A stretch of DNA of 30,748 nt from JALZEG01 sp046263255. Its GTDB lineage: Bacteria; Actinomycetota; CADDZG01; WHSQ01. The notes under the pieces were generated by a model. It saw only the letters and a list, made by a program, of their open reading frames with translations. It had not been told where the DNA came from and ran no database searches. This document shows, in pieces, positions 23,991 to 29,745 of this stretch (its first letter is position 1; the number at the start of each line of letters is the position of its first letter). Location: NCBI GenBank assembly GCA_046263255.1, contig JBHELD010000062.1, forward strand, positions 1 through 30,748, in the 5' to 3' direction. Made by a program: the position numbers and the translations under genes.

Positions 23991-24150
23991 CGCCTCTTCC
24001 CTCCCGTAATGCCCCGTGGCTCTTCCACGGGGGCCTCGACTCTTCGCGTTATCGAGGCGCGAATCGAGGGTCTGAATAGTCGTCGCGGGCCATTTACTAG
24101 TCGGCACACGGGCAAAATCGGGCTTTTCGGCCCGCGATGACTAGTCATCG
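23991..24150 (-). promoter_or_regulatory. Structured leader and regulatory region of the TasA-like operon
   Basis: Three inverted repeats stand upstream of the TasA-like gene. One has an 8-bp stem at 24012-24019/24025-24032 with a 5-base loop, one a 7-bp stem at 24033-24039/24052-24058 with a 12-base loop, and one a 5-bp stem at 24119-24123/24130-24134. The first two abut, so the RNA leader could fold into two consecutive hairpins just before the ribosome-binding site. TAGTC boxes start at 24077, 24098 and 24142. I see no match to a known riboswitch. The strongest claim is that the region is not random; its mechanism is unknown. Confidence 0.5.
24135..24150. promoter_or_regulatory. 16-bp perfect palindrome, candidate operator (site 2)
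   Basis: CGATGACTAGTCATCG is a perfect inverted repeat and shares the core GATGACTAGTCATC with site 1 at 21473-21490. It lies 145 bases upstream of the TasA-like start on the - strand. TAGTC boxes begin at 24077, 24098, 24142 (this site) and 24186, with spacings of 21, 44 and 44 bases, close to whole helical turns. Confidence 0.65.
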
Positions 24151-24363
24151 GACGGCGTGGAAGCGAGCAAATGGGGACGAGGGCCTAGTCGGGGGGCGGA
24201 ACGACTGACCTGACTGCGCTGGCATGAGCGGTCGCCAAGCTTCGCGGTGGCGGACGACGAGAAGGTCTTCGTGCGCGTTGAGACGCCCCCTGGGAAGAAA
24301 GCCCGCCGAGCTGGGGGTCCATCTGCGTGAATCGCATCTGCGGCGGGTTGTGGCGGCAATAGA
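24151..24363. other. Intergenic region without a recognised gene
   Basis: Between the second palindrome and the groEL terminator I see no supported gene. One TAGTC box lies at 24186-24190. Short open frames exist on both strands, but none has a good ribosome-binding site with a recognisable product. Confidence 0.5.
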
Positions 24364-24393
24364 AGAAGCCCCCGGGAGTGCCCGGGGGCTTCT
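24364..24393 (-). terminator. Rho-independent terminator of groEL
   Basis: A 13-bp perfect stem (24364-24376 paired with 24381-24393) closes a 4-base loop. On the - strand the stem is followed by TCTATT after the TTCT that ends the stem, giving a T-rich tail. It lies 22 bases past the groEL stop and could also end transcripts arriving from the other strand. Confidence 0.85.
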
Positions 24394-24414
24394 GGGTTTC
24401 GACCTGAGCCGGAG

Positions 24415-26034
24415 CTAGAAGTCCATGTCGCCGCCGCCCGGCATGGCGGGGGCCTTCTCCTTCTCCGGCTTGTCGGCGACGATCGCCTCCGTCGTCAGGA
24501 ACAACGCCGCGATCGAGGCCGCGTTCTGCAGCGCCGAGCGCGTCACCTTGGCCGCGTCGATCACGCCGGCGGTGAACAGGTCGCCGTAGTCGCCGGTCGC
24601 GGCGTTCAGACCCTCGCCCGGGCCGAGCGTCCGGACCCTCTCCGCCACGACGCCGCCCTCGAGGCCGGCGTTCTGGGCGATGATCTTCAGCGGCTCCTCG
24701 AGAGCCCGCTGCACGATCCTCGCGCCCGTCGCCTCGTCGGCGTCGAGCTCGAGCTTCTCGAGCTGCTCGCGTGCCTGCAGCAGCGTGACGCCGCCACCGG
24801 CGACGACGCCCTCCTCGACTGCCGCCTTCGTCGTCTGCACGGCGTCCTCGATGCGGTGCTTCTTCTCCTTCAGCTCGACCTCGGTCGCGGCACCGACCTT
24901 GATCACGCCGACGCCGCCGGCGAGCTTCGCGAGCCGCTCCTGCAGCTTCTCCCGGTCGTAGTCGGAGTCGGAGCGGTCGATCTCGGCCTTGATCTGGTTG
25001 ACGCGGCCGGTGATCTCGTCGGCGGAGCCGCCGCCCTCGACGATCGTGGTGTCGTCCTTGTCGACGACGACCTTGCGGGCGGTGCCGAGCATGTCGAGCG
25101 TGACCGACTCGAGCTTGAGACCGATCTCCTCGGACACGACCTGACCACCGGTCAGGATCGCGATGTCCTGCAGCATCGCCTTGCGCCGGTCGCCGAAGCC
25201 GGGAGCCTTGACGGCGGCGGCCTTGAACGTGCCGCGGATCTTGTTGACGACGAGCGTCGCGAGGGCCTCGCCCTCCACGTCCTCGGCGACGATCAGCAGC
25301 GACTTGCCCGCCTGCATGACCTTCTCGAGGATCGGAAGCAGGTCCTTGACCGCCGAGATCTTCTGGTTCGCGATCAGGACGTAGGGCTCCTCGAGGACCG
25401 CCTCCATCCGCTCGGCGTCCGTGACGAAGTACGGCGAGATGTAGCCCTTGTCGAAGCGCATGCCCTCGACCAGCTCGAGCTCGAGGCCGAAGGTGTTGCT
25501 CTCTTCGACCGTGATAACGCCGTCCTTGCCGACCTTGTCCATTGCCTCGGCGATGACCTCGCCGATCTCGGGGTCGTTGTTCGCCGAGATCGCGGCGACC
25601 TGCGCGATCTGCTCGCGGCCCTCGACCTCGCGGGAGCTGCTCCGGATCGACTCGACCGCGGAGTCGACGGCCTTCTCGATGCCGCGCTTCAGCGCGATCG
25701 GGTTCGCGCCGGCGGCGACGTTGCGCAGGCCCTCGCGGACCATCGCCTGCGCGAGGACGGTAGCGGTCGTCGTCCCGTCACCGGCGACGTCGTCGGTCTT
25801 CTTCGCTACCTCCTTGACGAGCTCGGCGCCGATCTTCTCGTACGGGTCCTCGAGCTCGATCTCCTTCGCGATCGAGACGCCGTCGTTCGTGATCGTGGGG
25901 GCTCCCCACTTCTTCTCGAGCACGACGTTCCGGCCGCGCGGGCCGAGGGTGACCTTGACGGCGTCGGCGAGCTGGTTCATGCCCCGCTCGAGCGACCGCC
26001 GGGCCTCCTCGTGGAAGGAAAGGATCTTCGGCAT
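24415..26034 (-). CDS. groEL: GroEL/Cpn60 chaperonin
   Basis: The 539-residue protein is a full-length group I chaperonin subunit that folds proteins in ATP-driven double rings with GroES. The N-terminus (SFHEEARRSLERGMNQLADAVKVTLGPRGRNVVLEKKWGAPTITNDG) and the ATP-binding DGTTT (Asp86-Thr90) are intact, as are EDVEGEALATLVVNKIRGTF and the C-terminal VTRSALQNAASIAALFLTTEA. It reads very like actinobacterial GroEL2. The tail is short (PGGGDMDF) without GGM repeats. ATG 26034 has AGGAGGT with a 4-base spacer. No groES adjoins it, so GroES must be encoded elsewhere. Expression is controlled by the CIRCE element upstream. Confidence 0.98.
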   Translation of the reverse strand: MPKILSFHEEARRSLERGMNQLADAVKVTLGPRGRNVVLEKKWGAPTITNDGVSIAKEIELEDPYEKIGAELVKEVAKKTDDVAGDGTTTATVLAQAMVREGLRNVAAGANPIALKRGIEKAVDSAVESIRSSSREVEGREQIAQVAAISANNDPEIGEVIAEAMDKVGKDGVITVEESNTFGLELELVEGMRFDKGYISPYFVTDAERMEAVLEEPYVLIANQKISAVKDLLPILEKVMQAGKSLLIVAEDVEGEALATLVVNKIRGTFKAAAVKAPGFGDRRKAMLQDIAILTGGQVVSEEIGLKLESVTLDMLGTARKVVVDKDDTTIVEGGGSADEITGRVNQIKAEIDRSDSDYDREKLQERLAKLAGGVGVIKVGAATEVELKEKKHRIEDAVQTTKAAVEEGVVAGGGVTLLQAREQLEKLELDADEATGARIVQRALEEPLKIIAQNAGLEGGVVAERVRTLGPGEGLNAATGDYGDLFTAGVIDAAKVTRSALQNAASIAALFLTTEAIVADKPEKEKAPAMPGGGDMDF

Positions 26035-26065
26035 CTGTACCTCCTGTGGACTCGGGACTTGCCGT

Positions 26066-26092
26066 TTAGCACTCAGGTCCTCTGAGTGCTAA
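26066..26092. promoter_or_regulatory. CIRCE operator (HrcA-binding site)
   Basis: TTAGCACTC at 26066-26074 and GAGTGCTAA at 26084-26092 form the perfect 9-bp inverted repeat with a 9-base spacer that defines CIRCE. It abuts the -10 element of the groEL promoter on the downstream side, where bound HrcA would block transcription. It predicts heat induction through HrcA. Confidence 0.97.
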
Positions 26093-26120
26093 AGATAGCC
26101 ACGGCGGTTGGTTTCCGCAA
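26092..26120 (-). promoter_or_regulatory. Sigma-70-type promoter of groEL
   Basis: On the - strand TTGCGG (26115-26120) and TATCTT (26092-26097) are separated by 17 bases. The -10 overlaps the last base of CIRCE, the normal arrangement for HrcA repression. Confidence 0.8.
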
Positions 26121-26145
26121 GTCGGCGGCGGCGCAGGAGGTCCGG

Positions 26146-26679
26146 ATGCGGTGGGCGGAGCTGGAAGCGGAGCGACCCCGGCTGGCGGGGCTGGGGAGAC
26201 GCAGGCTGATCGAGCCCGGCGTCGTGCTCGTCGCGACGATCCGCCGGGACGGGAGCCCACGAGTAAGCCCGGTCGAACCGCTGCTGTGGAGGGGAGACCT
26301 CTGGCTGTCGATGCTGTGGGGCTCGCGGAAGGCGGCCGACATCCTGCGGGACGACCGGGTGCTCGTGCACAGCATCGTCACCGACAGGGACGGCGGGACC
26401 GGCGAGTTCAAGGTCCGCGGGCGCGCCGTGACGGAGAGGGATCCCGGCGTCCAGGAGGCGTACGCGCAGACCGTCGCGCGGGAGCTGGGGTGGGAGCCGC
26501 GGCCGGGACGGTTCCACCTGTTCCGGGTCGACGTCGGAGACGTCACGTTCATCCGTTACGACTCGGCCTCCGGCGACCAGTTCGTCGCCCGGTGGCCGGC
26601 GGGCGAGGAGTTCGTGCGGCGGGGGACCTCCGCGACGAGCGTGGGGCCGCCGGAGCCACATCGCGACCTCCTCGGGTAA
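26146..26679 (+). CDS. Pyridoxamine 5'-phosphate oxidase-like flavoprotein
   Basis: The 177-residue protein has the split-barrel fold of the PNPOx/FMN- or F420-binding family. Supporting segments are VVLVATIRRDGSPRVSPVEPLLWRGDLWLSM, SRKAADILRDDRVLVHSIVTD, GEFKVRGRAV and RFHLFRVDVGDVTFIRYD. ATG 26146 has AGGAGG at 26135-26140 with a 5-base spacer; the longer frame starting in the groEL promoter is not credible. It is divergent from groEL and convergent with the membrane protein gene. In actinobacteria many such proteins reduce small molecules with F420H2, but cofactor and substrate are not visible here. Confidence 0.86.
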   Translation: MRWAELEAERPRLAGLGRRRLIEPGVVLVATIRRDGSPRVSPVEPLLWRGDLWLSMLWGSRKAADILRDDRVLVHSIVTDRDGGTGEFKVRGRAVTERDPGVQEAYAQTVARELGWEPRPGRFHLFRVDVGDVTFIRYDSASGDQFVARWPAGEEFVRRGTSATSVGPPEPHRDLLG

Positions 26680-26709
26680 CGGGCCGGAACGAGGCGCGCC
26701 GCGGAGGCG

Positions 26710-27291
26710 CTAGACGAGCGTCACGACTGCCGCGACCGCGATCGCGGCGAGGACCGCGGCGTTCGCGAGCCGGGGGCCGCGGGACGTCGCGAGGTCGTCC
26801 AGGCGCTCGATCGTCTCCCGATCCGCGCTCCACGTCGCAGCGACGACGGCGAACCCCCTTCCGAGGCCGAACGGGGCGCAGAGGAGCGCGGCCGGCAGCG
26901 GGTCGCCCGCCGCGACGGCCGCGGCCATCACCGCCGCGAACGTCCCGAACGTCAGGTAGGTGAGGACTCCCACGCCGAGCCCGAGACCGTAGAGGAAGGC
27001 GGCCGCGGGAGGAGAGAAGAACGTCCTCCACCACTCGGGGACCTGCCGCTTGCGGTCGGGGAGCGGGACCGGGACGCGGAAGGCCTCCCGGACGAAGTAG
27101 ACGGCGGCGACGGCGGCGACGACCGCGGGGGTCGCGGGATCCTGCGGCGCCCGCAGCAGCATCCCGAGACCGCCGAGGACGAGCCCGAGGGCCGCTGCGC
27201 TCACGGTGGCGCCGGCGACGTGCAGCAGCGAAGAGACGACGTATGGCTTCCGGCGGCCCCCGTGCACGGCGGGGGTGATGGTCTCGGCCAT
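26710..27291 (-). CDS. Polytopic membrane protein of the mau-like cluster (possibly MauF/CcdA-like)
   Basis: The 193-residue protein has about five or six hydrophobic segments, for example VVSSLLHVAGATVSAAALGLVLGGLG and AFLYGLGLGVGVLTYLTFGTFAAVM, linked by short polar loops. The loop LPDRKRQVPEWWRTFFSPP is distinctive. Its position in one operon with MauD-like and MauA-like genes, and the alternating Gly/Ala-rich segments, suggest the MauF/CcdA group, which passes electrons across the membrane for disulfide chemistry, although I cannot see a paired-Cys motif. A TGAGG lies about 7 bases before ATG 27291. The assignment is tentative. Confidence 0.6.
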   Translation of the reverse strand: MAETITPAVHGGRRKPYVVSSLLHVAGATVSAAALGLVLGGLGMLLRAPQDPATPAVVAAVAAVYFVREAFRVPVPLPDRKRQVPEWWRTFFSPPAAAFLYGLGLGVGVLTYLTFGTFAAVMAAAVAAGDPLPAALLCAPFGLGRGFAVVAATWSADRETIERLDDLATSRGPRLANAAVLAAIAVAAVVTLV

Positions 27292-27300
27292 CGAGAGGCC

Positions 27301-27375
27301 TCAGGGGGAGAACAGCGTCGAGATCCCCGCTACGAGAGAGGCGACGGCTACGGCGGCGGCGAGGGTGGCGGGCAA
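27301..27375 (-). CDS. Possible 24-residue hydrophobic peptide
   Basis: TTG 27375 starts one base after the stop of the MauA-like gene and encodes a 24-residue peptide (PATLAAAVAVASLVAGISTL core) that would span the membrane once. No Shine-Dalgarno is visible, so translation would rely on coupling to the upstream gene. It fills the otherwise empty gap before the membrane protein gene. It may be only a spacer sequence. Confidence 0.3.
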   Translation of the reverse strand: MPATLAAAVAVASLVAGISTLFSP

Positions 27376-27376
27376 C

Positions 27377-27907
27377 TCAGCAGCGGACGTTCGTGTCGCG
27401 GTAGCCGATGCAGAACACGCGCGTGCCGTTGTAGCAATAGCCGGTGACGCTCGCGTCGCCGTTGATGCGCGTGGTCGAGTACGAGCAGCAGTCGGCGATG
27501 CGCCGGACCCGGCCGTTGCAGCACCGGCTCCACCCGCCGCCGTAGTCGGCTCCGGCGGTCTGCGGGTAGCGCTCCGGCACGACCTCCTGGCACATCTTGC
27601 GGCGCACCTGGGCGCGCGACGTGTAGACGTCGCCGTTGTCGTCGACGGGATAGCCGTACTTCGGGTGGACCGGGTACCCGTGACGGTCGACGCGCGATTG
27701 CGGCGCGAACGGGTGGGGGCACGAGCCGGTCGTGTAGGTGTGGCCGCAGACGTGGTACGCGTGCGCGCGCTCGGGGGCGAGGGCCGACGCGACGACGGAG
27801 CCCCCGGAGAGCGCGACGACGCCGCGGCCGAGCTTTCCGATGAACGAGCGCCGGCTCGTCTTCTCCGCGAGGGCGATCGACGCTCTCTCGACGGTCCGCC
27901 CCCTCAA
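27377..27907 (-). CDS. Tat-exported MauA-like (methylamine dehydrogenase light-chain-like) protein
   Basis: The 176-residue precursor has a twin-arginine signal (TSRRSFIGKLGRGVVALSGG) with likely cleavage after ERAHA. The mature part has ten cysteines, including RCC, DCC and the final FCIGYRDTNVRC, in an order resembling the small TTQ subunit of methylamine dehydrogenase. Only one tryptophan is present (GGGWSRCC), and at the position I align with TTQ Trp108 there is Phe (VFC where MauA has IWC). TTQ is therefore unlikely. TTG 27907 overlaps the MauD-like stop (TTGA) and GAGAGG lies 8 bases upstream. The adjacent MauD-like oxidoreductase fits a need for disulfide formation. No large subunit gene is in the window. 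The fold assignment rests on context and the cysteine pattern. Confidence 0.68.
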   Translation of the reverse strand: MRGRTVERASIALAEKTSRRSFIGKLGRGVVALSGGSVVASALAPERAHAYHVCGHTYTTGSCPHPFAPQSRVDRHGYPVHPKYGYPVDDNGDVYTSRAQVRRKMCQEVVPERYPQTAGADYGGGWSRCCNGRVRRIADCCSYSTTRINGDASVTGYCYNGTRVFCIGYRDTNVRC

Positions 27908-28482
27908 CTCGCCCGCCTCTCGCGCTCCGCCTCCTCGGCCCTCCGCGCGCCGGTCTCGACCAGGCCCTCCAGCTGCTCGAGGTTGTTCACCGTCCCCTTC
28001 GCGCGGACGACGCCCAGGCCGTCGAGGACGACGACGTACGGCGTCCCGGGCACCCGGTAGCGCTGGGCTATCCCCTGCGCGGACACGACGCGCGCCGCGA
28101 GCCGCCGGCGGTTGTACTGCGAGACGGTCTCCTCGGCGTCGACGTCGGCGAGCACGTACGGCTCGAGCTCGTGGGCGCGTGCGACCGCTGGAACCGACGG
28201 CAGGACCTGCTCGCACAGGTGGCACCCCGGCGAGACGAACAGGAGGAGCTGTGCCTCACCCGGTCCGCCGACGCGCGTCCGCCGTCCCTGGGCGTCGGTG
28301 GTCTCCTCCGGAGGCGGGGCGTCGCCGAGCGGCGGCCCCTCGTCGTCGACCTCGAGGGCGCCGCGGGGGCCGAGCCGGAGGTGGAGGGTCCCGATCTGCC
28401 GGGCCAGCGCCACGACGACGACTGCCAAGGCGGCGAGCAACAGCCACATCACGACGTACGAGACGGCCCACCAACCCTCCAT
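27904..28482 (-). CDS. mauD: MauD-like thioredoxin-fold membrane-anchored protein
   Basis: The 192-residue protein starts with a membrane anchor (VSYVVMWLLLAALAVVVVALARQIGTLHLRLGPRGAL), the typical MauD N-terminus with LARQIGxLHxRLGPxGAL. After a variable linker comes a thioredoxin-like domain with LFVSPGCHLCEQVLPSV, where Cys87 and Cys90 form the CXXC pair, and the cis-Pro region VPGTPYVVVLDG. MauD is needed to form disulfides of the methylamine dehydrogenase light chain outside the membrane. It is first in the - strand operon and overlaps the MauA-like gene by 4 bp (TTGA), which supports that partner. A charged C-terminal helix follows the domain. Confidence 0.85.
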   Translation of the reverse strand: MEGWWAVSYVVMWLLLAALAVVVVALARQIGTLHLRLGPRGALEVDDEGPPLGDAPPPEETTDAQGRRTRVGGPGEAQLLLFVSPGCHLCEQVLPSVPAVARAHELEPYVLADVDAEETVSQYNRRRLAARVVSAQGIAQRYRVPGTPYVVVLDGLGVVRAKGTVNNLEQLEGLVETGARRAEEAERERRAS

Positions 28483-28605
28483 CGCCCCGAGGCTACCGCC
28501 GAAGCCGTGCCTGGGATCGCGGCAAAGCGGGACGGGCGAGGACGTTTTCGGTGGAGCGTCGCGGAGATGGGGGTTGCTCGGGAGGCGCTCTTAGGATCGG
28601 CAACG
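28483..28605. promoter_or_regulatory. Divergent intergenic region of the mau-like genes
   Basis: These 123 bases separate the MauD-like operon from the MauE-like gene and should hold both promoters. TAGGAT at 28592-28597 resembles a -10 element but lies too close to ATG 28606 for a leader and has no matching -35. Nothing else stands out. Confidence 0.35.
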
Positions 28606-29118
28606 ATGATCTCCGTCCCCGCGCTCGTCCTTGCCCTCACGTTCGGTTGGGCGGCGCTCGCCAAGGTCGTGCGATACGACTCGTGGCGCACCGCGCTCGG
28701 CGGGTACCGGCTCCCCGAGGGCCTCGCGCGCGTCGCCGCGCCCGGCGTCCCGCTCGCGGAGGCCGCGACCGCCGCCGCTCTCGTCGCCGGCGGCGACACG
28801 ACCAGGGCGGGCGCGGCGCTCGGGGTCGCGCTCGTAGCGGCGTTCTCGCTCGCAGTGCTGCGCGCGCGGAGGCCGGGCGACGACCGGCTCCCGTGCGGGT
28901 GCTTCGGCGGCGCCGGACGGCGCGACTACCGGCTGATGCTCGTCCGGAACGCGTTCCTCGGCGCCGTCGCGGCCGTGGTCCTGCTCGTGCCGCGCGTCGC
29001 GGCGTTCGAGCTGGATGCGCCGGACGCGTCGCAGATGGTTCCCGCGGCCCTCGCGGCGCTCGGCCTGGCGCTGCTCGCGTGGGTGCTGTGGGCCGCGGCC
29101 AGGGGCGTGCGCAGGTGA
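28606..29118 (+). CDS. mauE: MauE-like DoxX-family membrane protein
   Basis: The 170-residue protein has four predicted membrane helices: ISVPALVLALTFGWAALAKV, a second around VPLAEAATAAALVAG, a third AALGVALVAAFSLAVL, and a C-terminal pair. The motif RLPCGCFGG followed by RDYRLMLVRNAFLG is characteristic of MauE, a membrane partner of MauD in methylamine dehydrogenase maturation. ATG 28606 follows AGGA at 28593-28596 with a long spacer, so the ribosome-binding site is weak. It is divergent from MauD. The stop overlaps a possible GTG of the next gene. Confidence 0.85.
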   Translation: MISVPALVLALTFGWAALAKVVRYDSWRTALGGYRLPEGLARVAAPGVPLAEAATAAALVAGGDTTRAGAALGVALVAAFSLAVLRARRPGDDRLPCGCFGGAGRRDYRLMLVRNAFLGAVAAVVLLVPRVAAFELDAPDASQMVPAALAALGLALLAWVLWAAARGVRR

Positions 29119-29129
29119 CTAGGAGAGCC

Positions 29130-29729
29130 ATGGCGCGGATCGTCCTCGCGCTCTGCGCGACCGTCGCCGCGGCCTCGATCCCGTTGATCGCGTCCGCCGA
29201 CCACACCGGGGTCGTCGACGGCAACGACACGAAGGGGCCTTTCGACGTCCGCCGCGTGAAGGTGCAGGGAACGCGGACGCCGCGCTACGACGTCGTCACG
29301 TTCCCGCGCTGGACCGTCGCGCGCATCTGGGACCGGAGCTACGGCTTCGTGTTCTTCGACACGTTCGGCGCCGAGGCCCCCGACTACTACGTCATGGCAC
29401 GCTCCGACGGCTTGCGGATGCGCGCGCTGCTGTACCGGGACCGCGCCCGCAAGAAGGACAAGGTTCTGGGGAAGGTGAAGGTCTGGCGCCCCGGAAAGCG
29501 GAGCTTCGCCGTCAAGGTGCCGCTGCGAAAGATGAAGTTCCCGGAGCAGCGGCTCGTCTACTACTGGTGGGCGCAGACCCTGCACAGCGGGACGTCGTGC
29601 AAGAAAGTCTGCTTCGACCGCGTCCCCGACCGCGACCGCGTCGTCGAGCCGGTTCCGGGGGCCGGGCAGAGCCCGGCCCCCTCACCGTCGCTGTCGATCC
29701 TCCCGAGCGTCAGCCCGAGCCAGACCTAG
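29130..29729 (+). CDS. Small secreted protein of unknown function
   Basis: The 199-residue precursor starts MARIVLALCATVAAASIPLIASADH, a Sec signal with cleavage likely after ASA. The mature part is basic and beta-rich (RTPRYDVVTFPRWTVARIWD, YGFVFFDTFGAEAPDYYVMA) and has a cysteine pair in SCKKVCFDR. A Pro/Ser-rich tail (PSPSLSILPSVSPSQT) follows. ATG 29130 is favoured because AGGAG at 29121-29125 precedes it; GTG 29115, which overlaps the MauE-like stop by 4 bp, would add five residues. I do not recognise the family. It is convergent with the subtilase gene; both are secreted, but a link is not shown. Confidence 0.75.
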   Translation: MARIVLALCATVAAASIPLIASADHTGVVDGNDTKGPFDVRRVKVQGTRTPRYDVVTFPRWTVARIWDRSYGFVFFDTFGAEAPDYYVMARSDGLRMRALLYRDRARKKDKVLGKVKVWRPGKRSFAVKVPLRKMKFPEQRLVYYWWAQTLHSGTSCKKVCFDRVPDRDRVVEPVPGAGQSPAPSPSLSILPSVSPSQT

Positions 29730-29745
29730 ACCGCCGCCGGTCTAG
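29726..29745. terminator. Symmetric hairpin carrying both convergent stop codons
   Basis: CTAGACC (29726-29732) and GGTCTAG (29739-29745) form a perfect 7-bp stem with a GCCGCC loop. The TAG stop of the secreted protein gene lies in one arm and the TAG stop of the convergent protease gene in the other. There is no T-run, so it is not a classical terminator, but it is the only structure between the two genes. Confidence 0.5.

Noticed and set aside
23991..24058. Cyclic-di-GMP (GEMM) or other known riboswitch before the TasA-like gene
   Set aside because: Hairpins are present but the conserved loop sequences of GEMM-type motifs are not seen.
21473..24150. The two palindromes as ends of a mobile element or site-specific recombination sites
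   Set aside because: There is no recombinase or transposase between them, no target duplication, and both lie at promoter positions, so an operator is the simpler reading.
24141..24418. Two short open frames of 72 and 64 codons around the groEL terminator
   Set aside because: One overlaps the terminator stem and the other lies across the palindrome; neither has a good ribosome-binding site or recognisable sequence.
26086..26145. Longer N-terminus of the PNPOx-like protein starting at 26086
   Set aside because: It would begin inside the groEL CIRCE/promoter, while ATG 26146 has a strong AGGAGG at the right distance.
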